A stretch of 64,000 bases of DNA from Candidatus Delongbacteria bacterium (GTDB lineage: Bacteria > CAIWAD01). Where the stretch lies: positions 30,484 through 94,483 of the forward strand of contig JBAYTZ010000014.1 in assembly GCA_041675285.1 (NCBI GenBank), in the 5' to 3' direction. The position numbers and the translations under genes are program-made. The notes under the pieces were generated by a model. It saw only the letters and a program-made list of their open reading frames with translations. It did not search any database and was not told the DNA's origin. Below are positions 7,756-17,219 of this stretch, one piece after another; position 1 is the first letter of the stretch; the number at the start of each line of letters is the position of its first letter.

Positions 7756-9774
7756 ATGCACCTTTCGGATTCCACTCCCTGGCCGGTGCTGCCAGAGGAC
7801 CTGCTCACCCTGCCCGGCGACCCGGAGATGCAGGAGCCCATTGTCACGGCTGAAGAGGTCTTCGGCCCTGGTGGCCTTCTGTCTCAGCGGCTGCCCGACT
7901 ACCAACCCAGGGCCAGTCAACTCATCATGGCCCAGGAAGTGGAGCAGGCCCTAACGGATGGCCGGAGTCTGATGGTTGAAGCGCCGACAGGCACGGGAAA
8001 GAGCCTCGCCTATTCCGTGCCGGCCATCCAGCACGCCCTAATCACTGGGCAGCGGGTGCTCATCGCTACGGCCAACATCGCCCTGCAGGAGCAGCTCACC
8101 CAGAAAGACCTGCCCTTCCTGCAGCGAGTGCTGCCCGGCCCCTTTCGATTCGCGCTCCTCAAGGGCCGAGGGAACTTTTTATGCAGCAGCCTCCTCCTGG
8201 AACAGCGGAGCATGCTCTTCGCTGGAGTCTCCGGCGAAGACCAGGACGAGTTCGACCGCGTTCTCGACTGGACGAATCGGACCAGCACGGGCGATGCAGG
8301 CGAGCTTCCCTTCAGAGTTAAGCCCCGGGTATGGCGCCACTTCGCCGTCGGTGATACAAGCGAGTGTGCCGGCTGCACGCTGAAGTGCTACCACAAGGCC
8401 GCCATGGTCGAGGCCGAGGATGCCCAGGTGGTGGTCTGCAACTACCACCTGCTCTTTGCCCACCTGAAGGTCCAGGCGGCCACGTGCGGCATGGCCGGCG
8501 TGCTGCCGACCTTTGACGCCCTCATCTGCGACGAGGCCCACGAGGTCCCGGACATCGGCAGCGACTTTGCCGGTGAAGAGATCGGCCGCTGGAGCTTCCG
8601 TGGTTTCAAACGCCACCTCTCACGCGGTGGGTTCGAGGCACTAGACCGCGCCGCCGATGGCCTGTCCAAGGCCATCAAACTGATGGCGTTCCGGCACGCT
8701 GCGGCTGGATCGAACCGCATCAAGCTCCCCGGTCTCATCGACGAGGAACCCATTCTGGAGGCCCTACGCCACGCCTGGCTGGAGCTGCGCGCCCTGCAGG
8801 CCCAGTACGAGGCGGAAACCAAAGAGCACGCCCAACTGGAACGCCAGAAGGAGCAGTGTCGCCAGCTGGCCCAGCTGGTCCATCGCCTGATCTGGCAGGA
8901 GTTCTCGGATTGGGTCTACTGGGTGGAGCGCCAGGAATCTCACATTGGCGAGAGCTGGAAGCTCAAGGGCAAGCCGGTTTCCATCGCACCCTTCCTGCAA
9001 CAGGCTCTCTTGCCCTGGGTTCCGTTGATCGCCACCAGCGCGACGCTGACCACCACCCATGAGGACTTCACCTTCATCCGCGAGCGCATCGGCCTGGACG
9101 CTGCAACGCGTCAGGTCGTCTTGCCCAGCCCCTTTGACTTCAGCAGCGCGGCCCTCCTGGTGGTGCCTGAAGGGCTTCCTGAGCCCAACGATCCTGCCCA
9201 CCGCGACCGCGTGCAGGGTGAGCTCCACGAAGCCGTGCAGCAGAGCGGTGGCCGGGCCCTCCTGCTCTTCACGTCCAGCCAAGCGCTGAAGGCTGCTCAC
9301 AGCCTGCTGGCCCCGGAGTTCGAACGCATGAACTACGCCTGCCACTGCCAAGGCGATGCCCCCTCCACTAAGCTCATCACCCGCTTCAAGGAGGACGTGT
9401 CCAGTGTCCTCTTTGCCACGCGGACTTTCTTCCAGGGCGTGGACGTACCCGGGGAGAGCCTGTCCCTCGTGGCCCTGGACCGCTTGCCCTTCCCCTCGCC
9501 AGCGGACCCGGTGATGGACTACATCGCCGAGCACGACCCCAAGGGCTGGTTCTTCAAGCACAGCCTGCCCATCGCCCTGATCACCTGGAAGCAAATCTTC
9601 GGTCGCCTGATCCGCCGGCACGACGACCGCGGCGTGGTGCTGCTGCTGGATGGCCGGGTGGGCACGAAGAAGTACGGCAAACAGTTCTTGAAAGCCATCC
9701 CGGGCGGCATGTTGAGCCGCGAGGTGGCGGCCATTGGGTCCTTCCTGGCCGACCCGGAGGACCCTTTCGCATGA
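7756..9774 (+). CDS. DinG/Rad3-type superfamily 2 DNA helicase
   Basis: Start ATG 7756 (MHLSDSTPW) is chosen over the long upstream extension, which reads through the hairpin and the end of the previous gene; product 672 residues. Walker A is EAPTGTGKSLAYS (about residues 75-85) and Walker B is ICDEAHEV (about 257-264). Motif III SATLTTT and motif VI QIFGRLIRR follow. Four cysteines between motifs I and II (C142, then the SECAGC and KCYHK group at about 204-212) match the iron-sulfur cluster of DinG/XPD helicases. These enzymes unwind DNA 5' to 3'. The last four bases overlap the next gene start, so the two are translationally coupled. It probably serves phage replication or recombination. 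Confidence 0.9.
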   Translation: MHLSDSTPWPVLPEDLLTLPGDPEMQEPIVTAEEVFGPGGLLSQRLPDYQPRASQLIMAQEVEQALTDGRSLMVEAPTGTGKSLAYSVPAIQHALITGQRVLIATANIALQEQLTQKDLPFLQRVLPGPFRFALLKGRGNFLCSSLLLEQRSMLFAGVSGEDQDEFDRVLDWTNRTSTGDAGELPFRVKPRVWRHFAVGDTSECAGCTLKCYHKAAMVEAEDAQVVVCNYHLLFAHLKVQAATCGMAGVLPTFDALICDEAHEVPDIGSDFAGEEIGRWSFRGFKRHLSRGGFEALDRAADGLSKAIKLMAFRHAAAGSNRIKLPGLIDEEPILEALRHAWLELRALQAQYEAETKEHAQLERQKEQCRQLAQLVHRLIWQEFSDWVYWVERQESHIGESWKLKGKPVSIAPFLQQALLPWVPLIATSATLTTTHEDFTFIRERIGLDAATRQVVLPSPFDFSSAALLVVPEGLPEPNDPAHRDRVQGELHEAVQQSGGRALLLFTSSQALKAAHSLLAPEFERMNYACHCQGDAPSTKLITRFKEDVSSVLFATRTFFQGVDVPGESLSLVALDRLPFPSPADPVMDYIAEHDPKGWFFKHSLPIALITWKQIFGRLIRRHDDRGVVLLLDGRVGTKKYGKQFLKAIPGGMLSREVAAIGSFLADPEDPFA

Positions 9775-11825
9775 GCGCGCCCATCCTGGTGGACAGCCTG
9801 ATTCGGATCCCACTGCGAGACCTTTCCCCACGCGAGCGGGAGATCCTGGAGAGGGCCCTGTCCTACCCCAACCCCGCCTACCAACAGGCCAAGGCCCGGG
9901 GAGTGCAAACCCCGCGCGAGAAGGTGGACGGCGTCTGGCGCGAGATCCCCAAGCGCCTGGACGGCTTCCTGCTGGACGGGCAGGGCCGCTGGTGCATGCC
10001 CCGTGGTGCAGTAGCACTCCTGCGCAAGCACCTTCCAGCCTGGCCGGGCACAGAGGATCGGCGCAGCCGAGCACCCTTGGCGCCCAGCACACTGCCCGCC
10101 ATGCGTATCGAACTACGCCCCTACCAGCTGGCCGCCAAGGAAGCCATGGTCACCCGAACCCAGGGCGTGGTGGTGATCCCCGCCGGCGGCGGAAAGACCG
10201 TCACGGCCCTGGCCGCCTTGGTGGAGATCGGGCAGCGCACGCTGGTTCTGGTCCACACACTAGACCTGAAGGAGCAGTGGGAAGAGGAGCTGGAGGAGCA
10301 CCTGGGCGTGGCGCCCGGGAAGATCGCGCCGGTGCAAGTGGCCACGGTGCAGACCCTGGCCAAGATGCATGCGGACGCTCTGACCCGGTACCTGACCGGT
10401 TTCGGCTGCCTGATTCTTGACGAAGGCCACCACGCCCCGGCCAGCACATTCGACCGCGTGGTGGCGTCCTGCCCGGCTACCTGGCGCCTGGCACTGACGG
10501 CCACTCCCGACCGGGAAGACGGCCTGACACCCAAGCTCCTGCACACCTTCGGCCCCATCCTGCACGAGACCCGCCAAGAGGACCTGCTGGCCGCCGGCTA
10601 CCTGGTGCCAGCCGTCATCCACGAGGTCCACACGAGCTTCACCTTCCCCTACCAGGGCGCCGAGGACTACCAGGCCTTGGCCGAAGCATTGGCCCGGGAC
10701 GAGGAGCGCAGGCGGCTGGTGCTGGACACGCTGGAGGCCCTCTACCAGGACGAGGAGCGCGTGATTCTGGTGCTATCCACCCGCGTGGAGGACCACCTGG
10801 TCCCGCTCTTCGAAGCGGCCAAGGCCCGAGGCATCCAGGGCGAGCTCCTGGCCGGGAAGGTGAAGAAGGACGCCCGGCGGCTCATCCGGCGTGCTGTGCG
10901 TGAAGGCCATGTGCGCGTGCTCTTCGCCTCGACTGTCGCAGACGAGGGCCTCAACATTCCCGAGCTGAACACCCTGCTCCTGACCTTCCCCGCCAAGGCC
11001 GAAGGCCGAGTTGAGCAGCGCGTGGGCCGGGTGATGCGCGCGTCGCCAGGCAAGACCAAGGGCGATGTCTACGACTTCATCGACAGCGCCGTGACCCATG
11101 TGGCCACGGACGCCAAGCCCTTCCTGCGCCAGTATGCCAAGCGTCGGGCCGCCTACAAGAAGCTCCGGGCCAGCATCGTGAGGGCCGCTCCTGCGGCCCA
11201 GGCCGCCAACAGCGCCCTTGATGCCGGGCTGCTGCATCCCGTGCTCGCCCCGGCGATCCTGAAGCCCCACGCGGGCCGACGGCTGGTGGTGGGCATGGAT
11301 CCTTCCTTCACCCACTTCGCTCTGGTAGCCGTGGACGTCGACCTCTGGTGGCCCGTGGCCATGACCACGCTCACCACCGCGCCCAGCGACAAGAAGCTGG
11401 GCATCCGCAAGGCCGACGATGACGGGCGTCGGTTGGAGATCCTGGCACTGGGCATCCGCGACTTCCTGGCCCGATTCCGCCCGGACCTACTCTGCTGCGA
11501 AACCCCGTCCTCCGGCGCCCAAAGCGCCGCGGCCTTGAAGGGCCTGGCCTATGCCAAGGCCCTCCTGGTGACGGCCAAGGTCTACCACGAAACGCCCACC
11601 ATCTGGCTCCTGCCCGGGGACATCAAAGAGCGGGTGGGCGGCGGCCTCATTGCCACCAAGCAGCGAGTGGCCCAGTCCGCCCAGGCCTGCCGCGCCAGGG
11701 ACGGCAGGCCGTGGTCGGAGGCCGGCTGGGACGCCACCAAGGACAAGAGCGAGCACCAGTTCGACGCCGCGGCGGCCATCCTGGCCAGCGTGAACGAGGA
11801 CCTGTTCCAGGCCGTGATTCGATAG
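9771..11825 (+). CDS. SF2 DNA helicase fused to a RuvC-like Holliday-junction resolvase
   Basis: 684 residues; ATG 9771 overlaps the previous stop by 4 bp. Residues about 110-450 are a UvsW/RAD25-like SF2 helicase: Walker A IPAGGGKTVTA (about 136-146), Walker B ILDEGHHAP (about 212-220), LTATPDREDG, and a C-terminal RecA lobe with QRVGRVMR. Residues about 505-680 are an RNase H-fold RuvC-like domain: GMDPSFTHFALVAVD with the first catalytic Asp near 509, CCETPSSGAQSAA with Glu near 576, and EHQFDAAAAIL with the last Asp near 665. The frame is continuous with no stop or shift between the halves. A branch-migrating helicase and a junction-cleaving nuclease in one chain would let one protein drive and then resolve junctions, replacing RuvAB plus RuvC in the phage. 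Confidence 0.85.
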   Translation: MSAPILVDSLIRIPLRDLSPREREILERALSYPNPAYQQAKARGVQTPREKVDGVWREIPKRLDGFLLDGQGRWCMPRGAVALLRKHLPAWPGTEDRRSRAPLAPSTLPAMRIELRPYQLAAKEAMVTRTQGVVVIPAGGGKTVTALAALVEIGQRTLVLVHTLDLKEQWEEELEEHLGVAPGKIAPVQVATVQTLAKMHADALTRYLTGFGCLILDEGHHAPASTFDRVVASCPATWRLALTATPDREDGLTPKLLHTFGPILHETRQEDLLAAGYLVPAVIHEVHTSFTFPYQGAEDYQALAEALARDEERRRLVLDTLEALYQDEERVILVLSTRVEDHLVPLFEAAKARGIQGELLAGKVKKDARRLIRRAVREGHVRVLFASTVADEGLNIPELNTLLLTFPAKAEGRVEQRVGRVMRASPGKTKGDVYDFIDSAVTHVATDAKPFLRQYAKRRAAYKKLRASIVRAAPAAQAANSALDAGLLHPVLAPAILKPHAGRRLVVGMDPSFTHFALVAVDVDLWWPVAMTTLTTAPSDKKLGIRKADDDGRRLEILALGIRDFLARFRPDLLCCETPSSGAQSAAALKGLAYAKALLVTAKVYHETPTIWLLPGDIKERVGGGLIATKQRVAQSAQACRARDGRPWSEAGWDATKDKSEHQFDAAAAILASVNEDLFQAVIR

Positions 11826-11836
11826 GGAGACTGTCC

Positions 11837-14719
11837 GTGGGGTATCTGGATCTGGTGGAGCGCATCAAGCGCGAGTTGACGATGGACGAGCTGGTCCCGC
11901 ACCACACGGGACGGAAGCCCATCCGCTGCCCGCTCCCCGGCCACGAGGACAAGGACGGGTCCTTCCTGGTCTACCAGGAGACCAACTCCTGGTGGTGTCC
12001 CAGCCATCCCCACACACGCTGCGGTGGCAGCCCCATCGACTACATCATGCTGGAGCAGCACCTCGACTTCAAGGGTGCCGTTAGGCATGCCGCCGCCCTC
12101 AAAGGCTGGGACCTTGCGCCGCCGTCCGAAGAGGATCGCATCGCAGAAGAGGCCCGCCACAAGCGTGAGGAGACACTCAGCGCCCTGGTGCGCTATGCCC
12201 ATGGACAGCTCCTCGCCGACACGGATGTGGCCAAGGAGGCGCGCGAGTATCTGGCAGCCCGAGGCTTCCACGAGAAGCTGCTGGAATACCACCAGGTGGG
12301 TCTGCTGAGCTTGGAGAAGCTCTACCAGGTGCGTGGCACCCACCCCCTCCTGGCGGACTTCAACCAGGCGGATTTCGAAGAGGCCGGTTTGCGAGGGGCG
12401 ACGGGCAGCCTCCTCTTCCGGGACACGCGCATCGCCTTCCCCTTGCTGATCCGCCAGCGCGCTGTGGGCATGACCTTTCGCGCCATTCCGGGCTCCAGCG
12501 ACAAGCGGAAGTTCGTCCACCTGGCCGGCCAGCCGGCCGGCTTGTGGAACCAGGACGCGCTGTTCAACAAGGACCGAGAGGTGACCGTCGGCGAGGGCGT
12601 CCCGGATGCCGCCACGCTGGCCGGGTGGGAGATCCCAGCGGTGGGCAACCTGGGCCTGGAGGTGGCCAAGAACGCCCACCTCTTTGCCCACCTACGCGTG
12701 GTCACTCTCGTCTGGGACAACGACAAGGCCGGGCGCAGCCGGGTGGTGAACGCGGGCCGGGCCATCCAGGCCGCCCTGCGCGACGGGGAGGTGCGGATCC
12801 TCCACATGCCTGGCGAGAAGGACATCAACGACTGGGCGCGAGCCGGGGGAACCAAGGAGGAGTTCCTGACCCTTCTGTGTGGGGCCCCGGATCTCTTGAC
12901 CTACCAGGTGCAGCTGCTGCCAGACGTGAAGGCCGGCGAGCGCATGACGCGCGATGCACAGGCCGCGCTGCATGAGCTCCTGGCCGACGTCAAGGGGCTA
13001 GACGAGAACTTACAGGACGTCTACCTGAAGAGGATTGCAGCCCGGGTCGATTCCAAGCCGCTGACCCTGAAAGGCATGATCCGGGCACAGGGAAAGAAGA
13101 CAGCCGGGTCTGGAGCCGACGTGGGTGACTCGACAACACCCACGCTGGTGGCCTCTCAGGCCCCTGCCCTGGGGGCCGTATTCAAGGACGAAATCCCCTA
13201 CCGGGCAGCCCTTGGGTTCCAGTTCAACGAGGCCCCCACCGCCAACATCGGCGTCTGGCTCAGGCCGAAGGATGACGAGCCTCTCGCCCCTTTCCTCATC
13301 GAGTCAGTGATCCAGGACGGGAAACCGTCCATCTCCTTGGTCCCCTATGCGGCACGCAGCAGGAAGGCCAAGGGCAAGATCAGCTTCCCCAATGAAGACC
13401 TACCCCGCTGGACAAAGGGCGATGCGCCCTACAGCATGGAGAGCTTGCTGACCGCCCCCGAGGCCAACACGCCGAATGCCGCCCACGTCTTCACGAGGAT
13501 GCGTAGCCTGATCAAGCGATTCATCTGGTACCCCGCCGACCACGAATACGACGTCGTGACCATCTGGATCATGATGACCTACTTCTTCCCCGTCTTTGGT
13601 CGCGTGGGCTATCTGCACTTCAACGGCGGGTCGGGATCAGGCAAGAGCCTCAGCCTTCGCTTCATCGAGGCCCTGGCCTTCAACGCACTCAAGACCGCCA
13701 ACATCAGCGACGCAGCCCTCTACCGCATTGTCGACGGATCCCGCTCCACCCTCCTGATGGACGAGGCCGAGCGTCTGAGCTTTCCCAAGGCCGGCACGCT
13801 GGAGGCCATCATCCGCTCCCTCTTTCTGGACTCCTATGCCGAGGGGGCGGTGGTCTATCGGATGAACATGGAGACCGAGCGCCCCGAGCCTTTTGATGCT
13901 TTCGGCCCCAAATGCATGGGCAGCATCAACAAGATCGACCCTGTGTTGAACAACCGTTGCATCACCATCCACTGCCTGCGAAAGGAAAAGGGCGTCCACC
14001 TCGCCCACCATGCCCAGATGGCTGAGGAGTTTTCACGTCTAGCTTCGCAGCTCCGGGACATGATGCACTGCATGGTGCTGACCCGGTTCCACGATGTCAG
14101 GCGAATCTTCACGGTTGACTTGATGGGGGCCTACACCGAGATCGAGAACCGCGAGTACGAGATCTGGATTTCCCTGATCGCCATGGCCCGCCTGGTGGAC
14201 CAGGACGCGGAGTGGGATGAGACGCAGTCCCTGACGGACATCATCCTGAAAGCCCAGCACAGCAAAGAAGTCGAGCGGGAGGAGGAGGCCCGCAGAGAAA
14301 GCGTCGACATCCTCATCCTGCAGACGCTGCTGAACATCATCACCGGCGATGACCAGGACACGTACGAGGTGCGCGGCGACGCCTGGAAGTACGTAAGCCA
14401 CAAGCTCGCCGAGGGCATTCATTCCGAGCTCAACCAGGATGGCACGTGGCCCTTTGAGAAGCCGCTCACAAGCAACCGCCTGACCAACCTGCTGAAAACC
14501 CAGCACGTCATCGAGGAGGCCGATGTCAGCCGGCCCTTCATAGGCGGCAAGCGCGTGCGAGCCCTCAAGATCCGCCACGATAACCTTCGCAAGGCGCTGC
14601 AGCGCATGCACGGCCTGAGCGCTGAAGACGAGGCTGCGCTTCCTACCGCCACCGAAGACCAAGCAACCCCGCCCCACCCCATGCCAACCCAAACCAAGCA
14701 GGACGACCTGCCCTTTTGA
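11837..14719 (+). CDS. Bifunctional phage primase-helicase (CHC2-Toprim primase plus P-loop ATPase)
   Basis: GTG 11837 preceded by GGGAGA is the likely start, since the upstream extension overlaps the resolvase gene; product 960 residues. The N-terminus has a CHC2-type zinc finger (C near 30, C near 54, C near 62, in CPLPGHEDK and CPSHPHTRC). A Toprim domain follows with VGEGVPDA (about 250) and VWDNDKAGR (about 292). After a linker, a C-terminal ATPase has Walker A NGGSGSGKSLSL (about 594-605) and Walker B LLMDEAERL (about 638-646). The protein would lay down primers and unwind the fork, the core of an autonomous phage replisome. No DNA polymerase was found in the window. The extreme C-terminus ends DDLPF, an SSB-tail-like end. 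Confidence 0.88.
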   Translation: MGYLDLVERIKRELTMDELVPHHTGRKPIRCPLPGHEDKDGSFLVYQETNSWWCPSHPHTRCGGSPIDYIMLEQHLDFKGAVRHAAALKGWDLAPPSEEDRIAEEARHKREETLSALVRYAHGQLLADTDVAKEAREYLAARGFHEKLLEYHQVGLLSLEKLYQVRGTHPLLADFNQADFEEAGLRGATGSLLFRDTRIAFPLLIRQRAVGMTFRAIPGSSDKRKFVHLAGQPAGLWNQDALFNKDREVTVGEGVPDAATLAGWEIPAVGNLGLEVAKNAHLFAHLRVVTLVWDNDKAGRSRVVNAGRAIQAALRDGEVRILHMPGEKDINDWARAGGTKEEFLTLLCGAPDLLTYQVQLLPDVKAGERMTRDAQAALHELLADVKGLDENLQDVYLKRIAARVDSKPLTLKGMIRAQGKKTAGSGADVGDSTTPTLVASQAPALGAVFKDEIPYRAALGFQFNEAPTANIGVWLRPKDDEPLAPFLIESVIQDGKPSISLVPYAARSRKAKGKISFPNEDLPRWTKGDAPYSMESLLTAPEANTPNAAHVFTRMRSLIKRFIWYPADHEYDVVTIWIMMTYFFPVFGRVGYLHFNGGSGSGKSLSLRFIEALAFNALKTANISDAALYRIVDGSRSTLLMDEAERLSFPKAGTLEAIIRSLFLDSYAEGAVVYRMNMETERPEPFDAFGPKCMGSINKIDPVLNNRCITIHCLRKEKGVHLAHHAQMAEEFSRLASQLRDMMHCMVLTRFHDVRRIFTVDLMGAYTEIENREYEIWISLIAMARLVDQDAEWDETQSLTDIILKAQHSKEVEREEEARRESVDILILQTLLNIITGDDQDTYEVRGDAWKYVSHKLAEGIHSELNQDGTWPFEKPLTSNRLTNLLKTQHVIEEADVSRPFIGGKRVRALKIRHDNLRKALQRMHGLSAEDEAALPTATEDQATPPHPMPTQTKQDDLPF

Positions 14720-14730
14720 GAGGATCCATC

Positions 14731-16095
14731 ATGGCTGAGAAGAAACCCCACCAGCTCGCCGACAGCTACCGGCTCATCGGGCTGTCAGCCGAGAACTTCC
14801 TGCGGCTGAAGGCTGTGCGCATCGCCTTCGACCCGAAGGCCAACGCGGCCGAGCTCTCCGGCGAGAACGGCCAGGGCAAGTCCAGTGTCATCAAAGCCAT
14901 CTGGACGGCGCTGGGTGGCGCCAAGGTGCTGGAGGACGAGCGCGTGCCGGTCCATGAGGATGCGGACAAGGCCAGCATCACCCTGGACCTGGCGCCGGCC
15001 GATGATGCCCGTGCCGGCAGCCCGCGGCGGATCCGCATTACGCGGACTATCAGCGCCGACGGTGGCTGGGGCCTCAAGATCTGGACCCCGGACAAGGGCA
15101 GCTTTCCCAGCCCCCAAGCCATCCTGGACACCTTCTTCCACACCCTGTGCTTCGACCCCAGCGAGTTCGTGCGCATGGACCAGAAGAAGCGCAACAAGGT
15201 CATGATCGACCTGGCCGGCGTGGGCGACCGCATCACCCCGCTGAAGGTGAAGCGGCAGGGCATCTACGACGAGCGCACGGGGATCAACCGCGACCTGAAG
15301 AACGCCCAGGCGCGCCTGGACGAGATGGAGCCACCGGATCTGGACGTCCCCGCCGAGGTCAGCCTGACCGAGCTGAATCGCCAGATCGATGAAGCCCGTC
15401 GGAAGGAGGAAGCCAATGAGCATGTGCGACGCGAGCTGCAGGGCCTCTACGACGCGCACGCCGAGGCCAAGCAGCTGGTGGCCGACCTGGAGGCCCGGCT
15501 TACCACAGCGCGCGACCGGGTGGAGGAGTTGGTGGCGCTGGGCCAGGAGAAGAAGAAGTCCGTGCTGGCGCTGGTGGACCCAGGCCTGCAGGCCCTGCGC
15601 GACAAACTGCAGACGGCCGAGACCGACAACGAGCAGGCCCGCACCGCACGCAAGTACGCCGAGGAGACGACCGAAGTCGAGCGCCTGCAGGGCAGGAGCG
15701 AAGAGCTCACGAGCCGGATCGACGCCGTGAATGACGAGATCGCCCAGGTGCTGCTTTCGGCCACGTTCCCCATCCCCGACCTGGCCATCACCGAAGAGGG
15801 CGACGTGGTGTACCGCGGGAAGCTATTTGAGCAGGCGTCCGACGCCGAGCGCCTGGAGGTGTCCCTGGCCATGGGCGCGGCCATGAACCCGCGTCTGCGC
15901 TTCCTGGCCCTGCGCGAGGCATCTATGATGACCGAACGGACGCGGGACCGCGTGAAGGCCTGGGCGGCCGAGCACGACGTCCTGGTCCTCTTTGAGCTGG
16001 CCACCAGCCAGCACATCGGGATCCACATCGAGGATGGCGAGGTGGCGGGCCAGGCTGCAGAAGGCGAGCAGCAGGAGGAAAGCCATGCGGCCTGA
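14731..16095 (+). CDS. SMC/RecF-like ATPase with a coiled coil, phage recombination protein
   Basis: ATG 14731 (MAEKKPHQL) follows GAGAGG; product 454 residues. Walker A is GENGQGKSSV (about residues 45-54), within the SMC-like opening FLRLKAVRIAF. Residues about 205-335 form a heptad-rich coiled coil. The C-terminal half has LFEQASDAERLEVSLAMG, a signature-motif-like segment, then RLRFLALREASMM where the usual Walker B acidic pair is replaced by L-R-E. Phage SMC-like ATPases of this kind normally pair with a nuclease (SbcCD or gp46/47-like); none is adjacent, but a RecB-like nuclease lies at 23684. Atypical Walker B may mean slow or altered ATP hydrolysis. Confidence 0.75.
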   Translation: MAEKKPHQLADSYRLIGLSAENFLRLKAVRIAFDPKANAAELSGENGQGKSSVIKAIWTALGGAKVLEDERVPVHEDADKASITLDLAPADDARAGSPRRIRITRTISADGGWGLKIWTPDKGSFPSPQAILDTFFHTLCFDPSEFVRMDQKKRNKVMIDLAGVGDRITPLKVKRQGIYDERTGINRDLKNAQARLDEMEPPDLDVPAEVSLTELNRQIDEARRKEEANEHVRRELQGLYDAHAEAKQLVADLEARLTTARDRVEELVALGQEKKKSVLALVDPGLQALRDKLQTAETDNEQARTARKYAEETTEVERLQGRSEELTSRIDAVNDEIAQVLLSATFPIPDLAITEEGDVVYRGKLFEQASDAERLEVSLAMGAAMNPRLRFLALREASMMTERTRDRVKAWAAEHDVLVLFELATSQHIGIHIEDGEVAGQAAEGEQQEESHAA

Positions 16096-16711
16096 TGGCC
16101 TTCGAAGCCAGCCGGTCACCGGCGGCACCCTCTACCACGAAACCCCTGCGGCCTGGGAGATCCTGGCCATCCTGGGCCGGAAGCTGCTGCCCATGGAAAA
16201 GCTGCTGGAGCTGCTGGCAGGCTTCCATTCGAGCGATCTGCACGCGGCCTATTGGCTGACACGCCGACGCGCCGAACTGGTGCGCCGGGACCTTTTAGTG
16301 GACGGTGAGGACGCCGGTCGGGGCGCCCGCATCCGGGCCCGAAACATCCTGGCCAGGGCGAGCCGCCAGAGCATGTTGGTCGAGCAGACCATGCTGCTTG
16401 AAGAGGATCTGCGCGCCGTGCGAGAGGAGATTCGGGGCAGCCCGCCGGCAAATATCGGGACCCACCTTCGGTCCAGCCTCCAGGTCTTGGTCCTGGCAGG
16501 ATCCGCGCAGCCGCTGTCCGTGCGGCTGCGCCGGCTCTTAGCCATGCACCCGGATCGGCTTGAGGCCGCACGCCTTCGCATGCTGACCCTGCCGGACAAT
16601 GCATGGCTTCGAAAGGGCTGGCCCAGCAGGCTGGAGCGCCCCCACATGCGCAGGGTGCTGGAGCTGGCCTCGCAACTCCAGCGTGAGCTGTTTGCCAACC
16701 GGGAGACGTGA
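16085..16711 (+). CDS. Phage protein of unknown function, helical and basic
   Basis: ATG 16085 is preceded by GGAGGAAAG and overlaps the end of the ATPase gene by 11 bp; product 208 residues. It is Arg- and Leu-rich with helical segments (WEILAILGRKLLPMEKLLEL near 20-40; RRRAELVRRDLL near 57-68). The first part could be a winged-helix-like fold (MEKLLELLAGFHSSDLHAA), but I cannot confirm a DNA-binding motif. It is transcribed within the replication operon, so a DNA-metabolism role is plausible. No family recognised. Confidence 0.6.
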   Translation: MRPDGLRSQPVTGGTLYHETPAAWEILAILGRKLLPMEKLLELLAGFHSSDLHAAYWLTRRRAELVRRDLLVDGEDAGRGARIRARNILARASRQSMLVEQTMLLEEDLRAVREEIRGSPPANIGTHLRSSLQVLVLAGSAQPLSVRLRRLLAMHPDRLEAARLRMLTLPDNAWLRKGWPSRLERPHMRRVLELASQLQRELFANRET

Positions 16712-17128
16712 GTGGCGTCGGCCAAGAAGAAACGTGGACCCGGAACACCCCCCCGGGAAGAGCGGAACCTGGACCCCCACTGGACGAACTGGGAGGTACT
16801 GGCCGCCTTTGGCGAGGATGAGCGTGGTGACACCTACCTCGACGCCGTCAAGCGTTTCTGCTGTCTGCCCAGCGAGGAGGACGTCTGGCTGGACGAATTG
16901 GTGCGTGCTGCCCATCGAGCCCACGACCGTGCCGGCTCCTGCCAGACGGGCCGCATGGCGGCGTGGCGCGTTTTCCGCCGGGCCGGCATGATCCTGCTGC
17001 ATGACTTCATGGAAGACCTGCAGGTTGAGACCGGGAGGCTTAAGCCCCGGGCCGCGTTTTACTGGCCAGCCAAAGCCATGACCGTGGTTATCACCACGAA
17101 CTGGCGGGTGGACACCGATGTGAAGTAG
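16712..17128 (+). CDS. Phage protein of unknown function
   Basis: GTG 16712 begins the base after the preceding TGA; GGGAGA lies 6 bp upstream. The product is 138 residues with a basic N-terminus (ASAKKKRGPGTPPREER), a helical middle rich in His/Arg, and a C-terminal AFYWPAKAMTVVITT strand. No signal peptide or known domain. It is the last gene before the second copy of the 56-bp repeat, so it probably ends the first early transcription block. Confidence 0.6.
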   Translation: MASAKKKRGPGTPPREERNLDPHWTNWEVLAAFGEDERGDTYLDAVKRFCCLPSEEDVWLDELVRAAHRAHDRAGSCQTGRMAAWRVFRRAGMILLHDFMEDLQVETGRLKPRAAFYWPAKAMTVVITTNWRVDTDVK

Positions 17129-17154
17129 CCCCCAGGTTCCTGCCTTTTTCTTCC

Positions 17155-17210
17155 ACCCCTGTCCCCTTTGGCCTGATTTCCCGCCCCCTTCTAAGGAAAC
17201 GACCAAGGAG
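17155..17210 (+). repeat. 56-bp direct repeat, copy 2 (leader of the second early block)
   Basis: It differs from 6531-6586 only by C for T at the 33rd base. It ends in AAGGAG, 9 bp before the ATG at 17220, and opens the gene block 17220-23146. Conservation over the entire 56 bp, not just the ribosome-binding site, argues for a shared promoter or regulatory leader. Confidence 0.9.
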
Positions 17211-17219
17211 GCGGCAGCC

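Noticed and set aside
8764..10092. 442-residue minus-strand frame
   Set aside because: Antisense to the DinG-like helicase, Gly/Ala/Arg-rich without domains.
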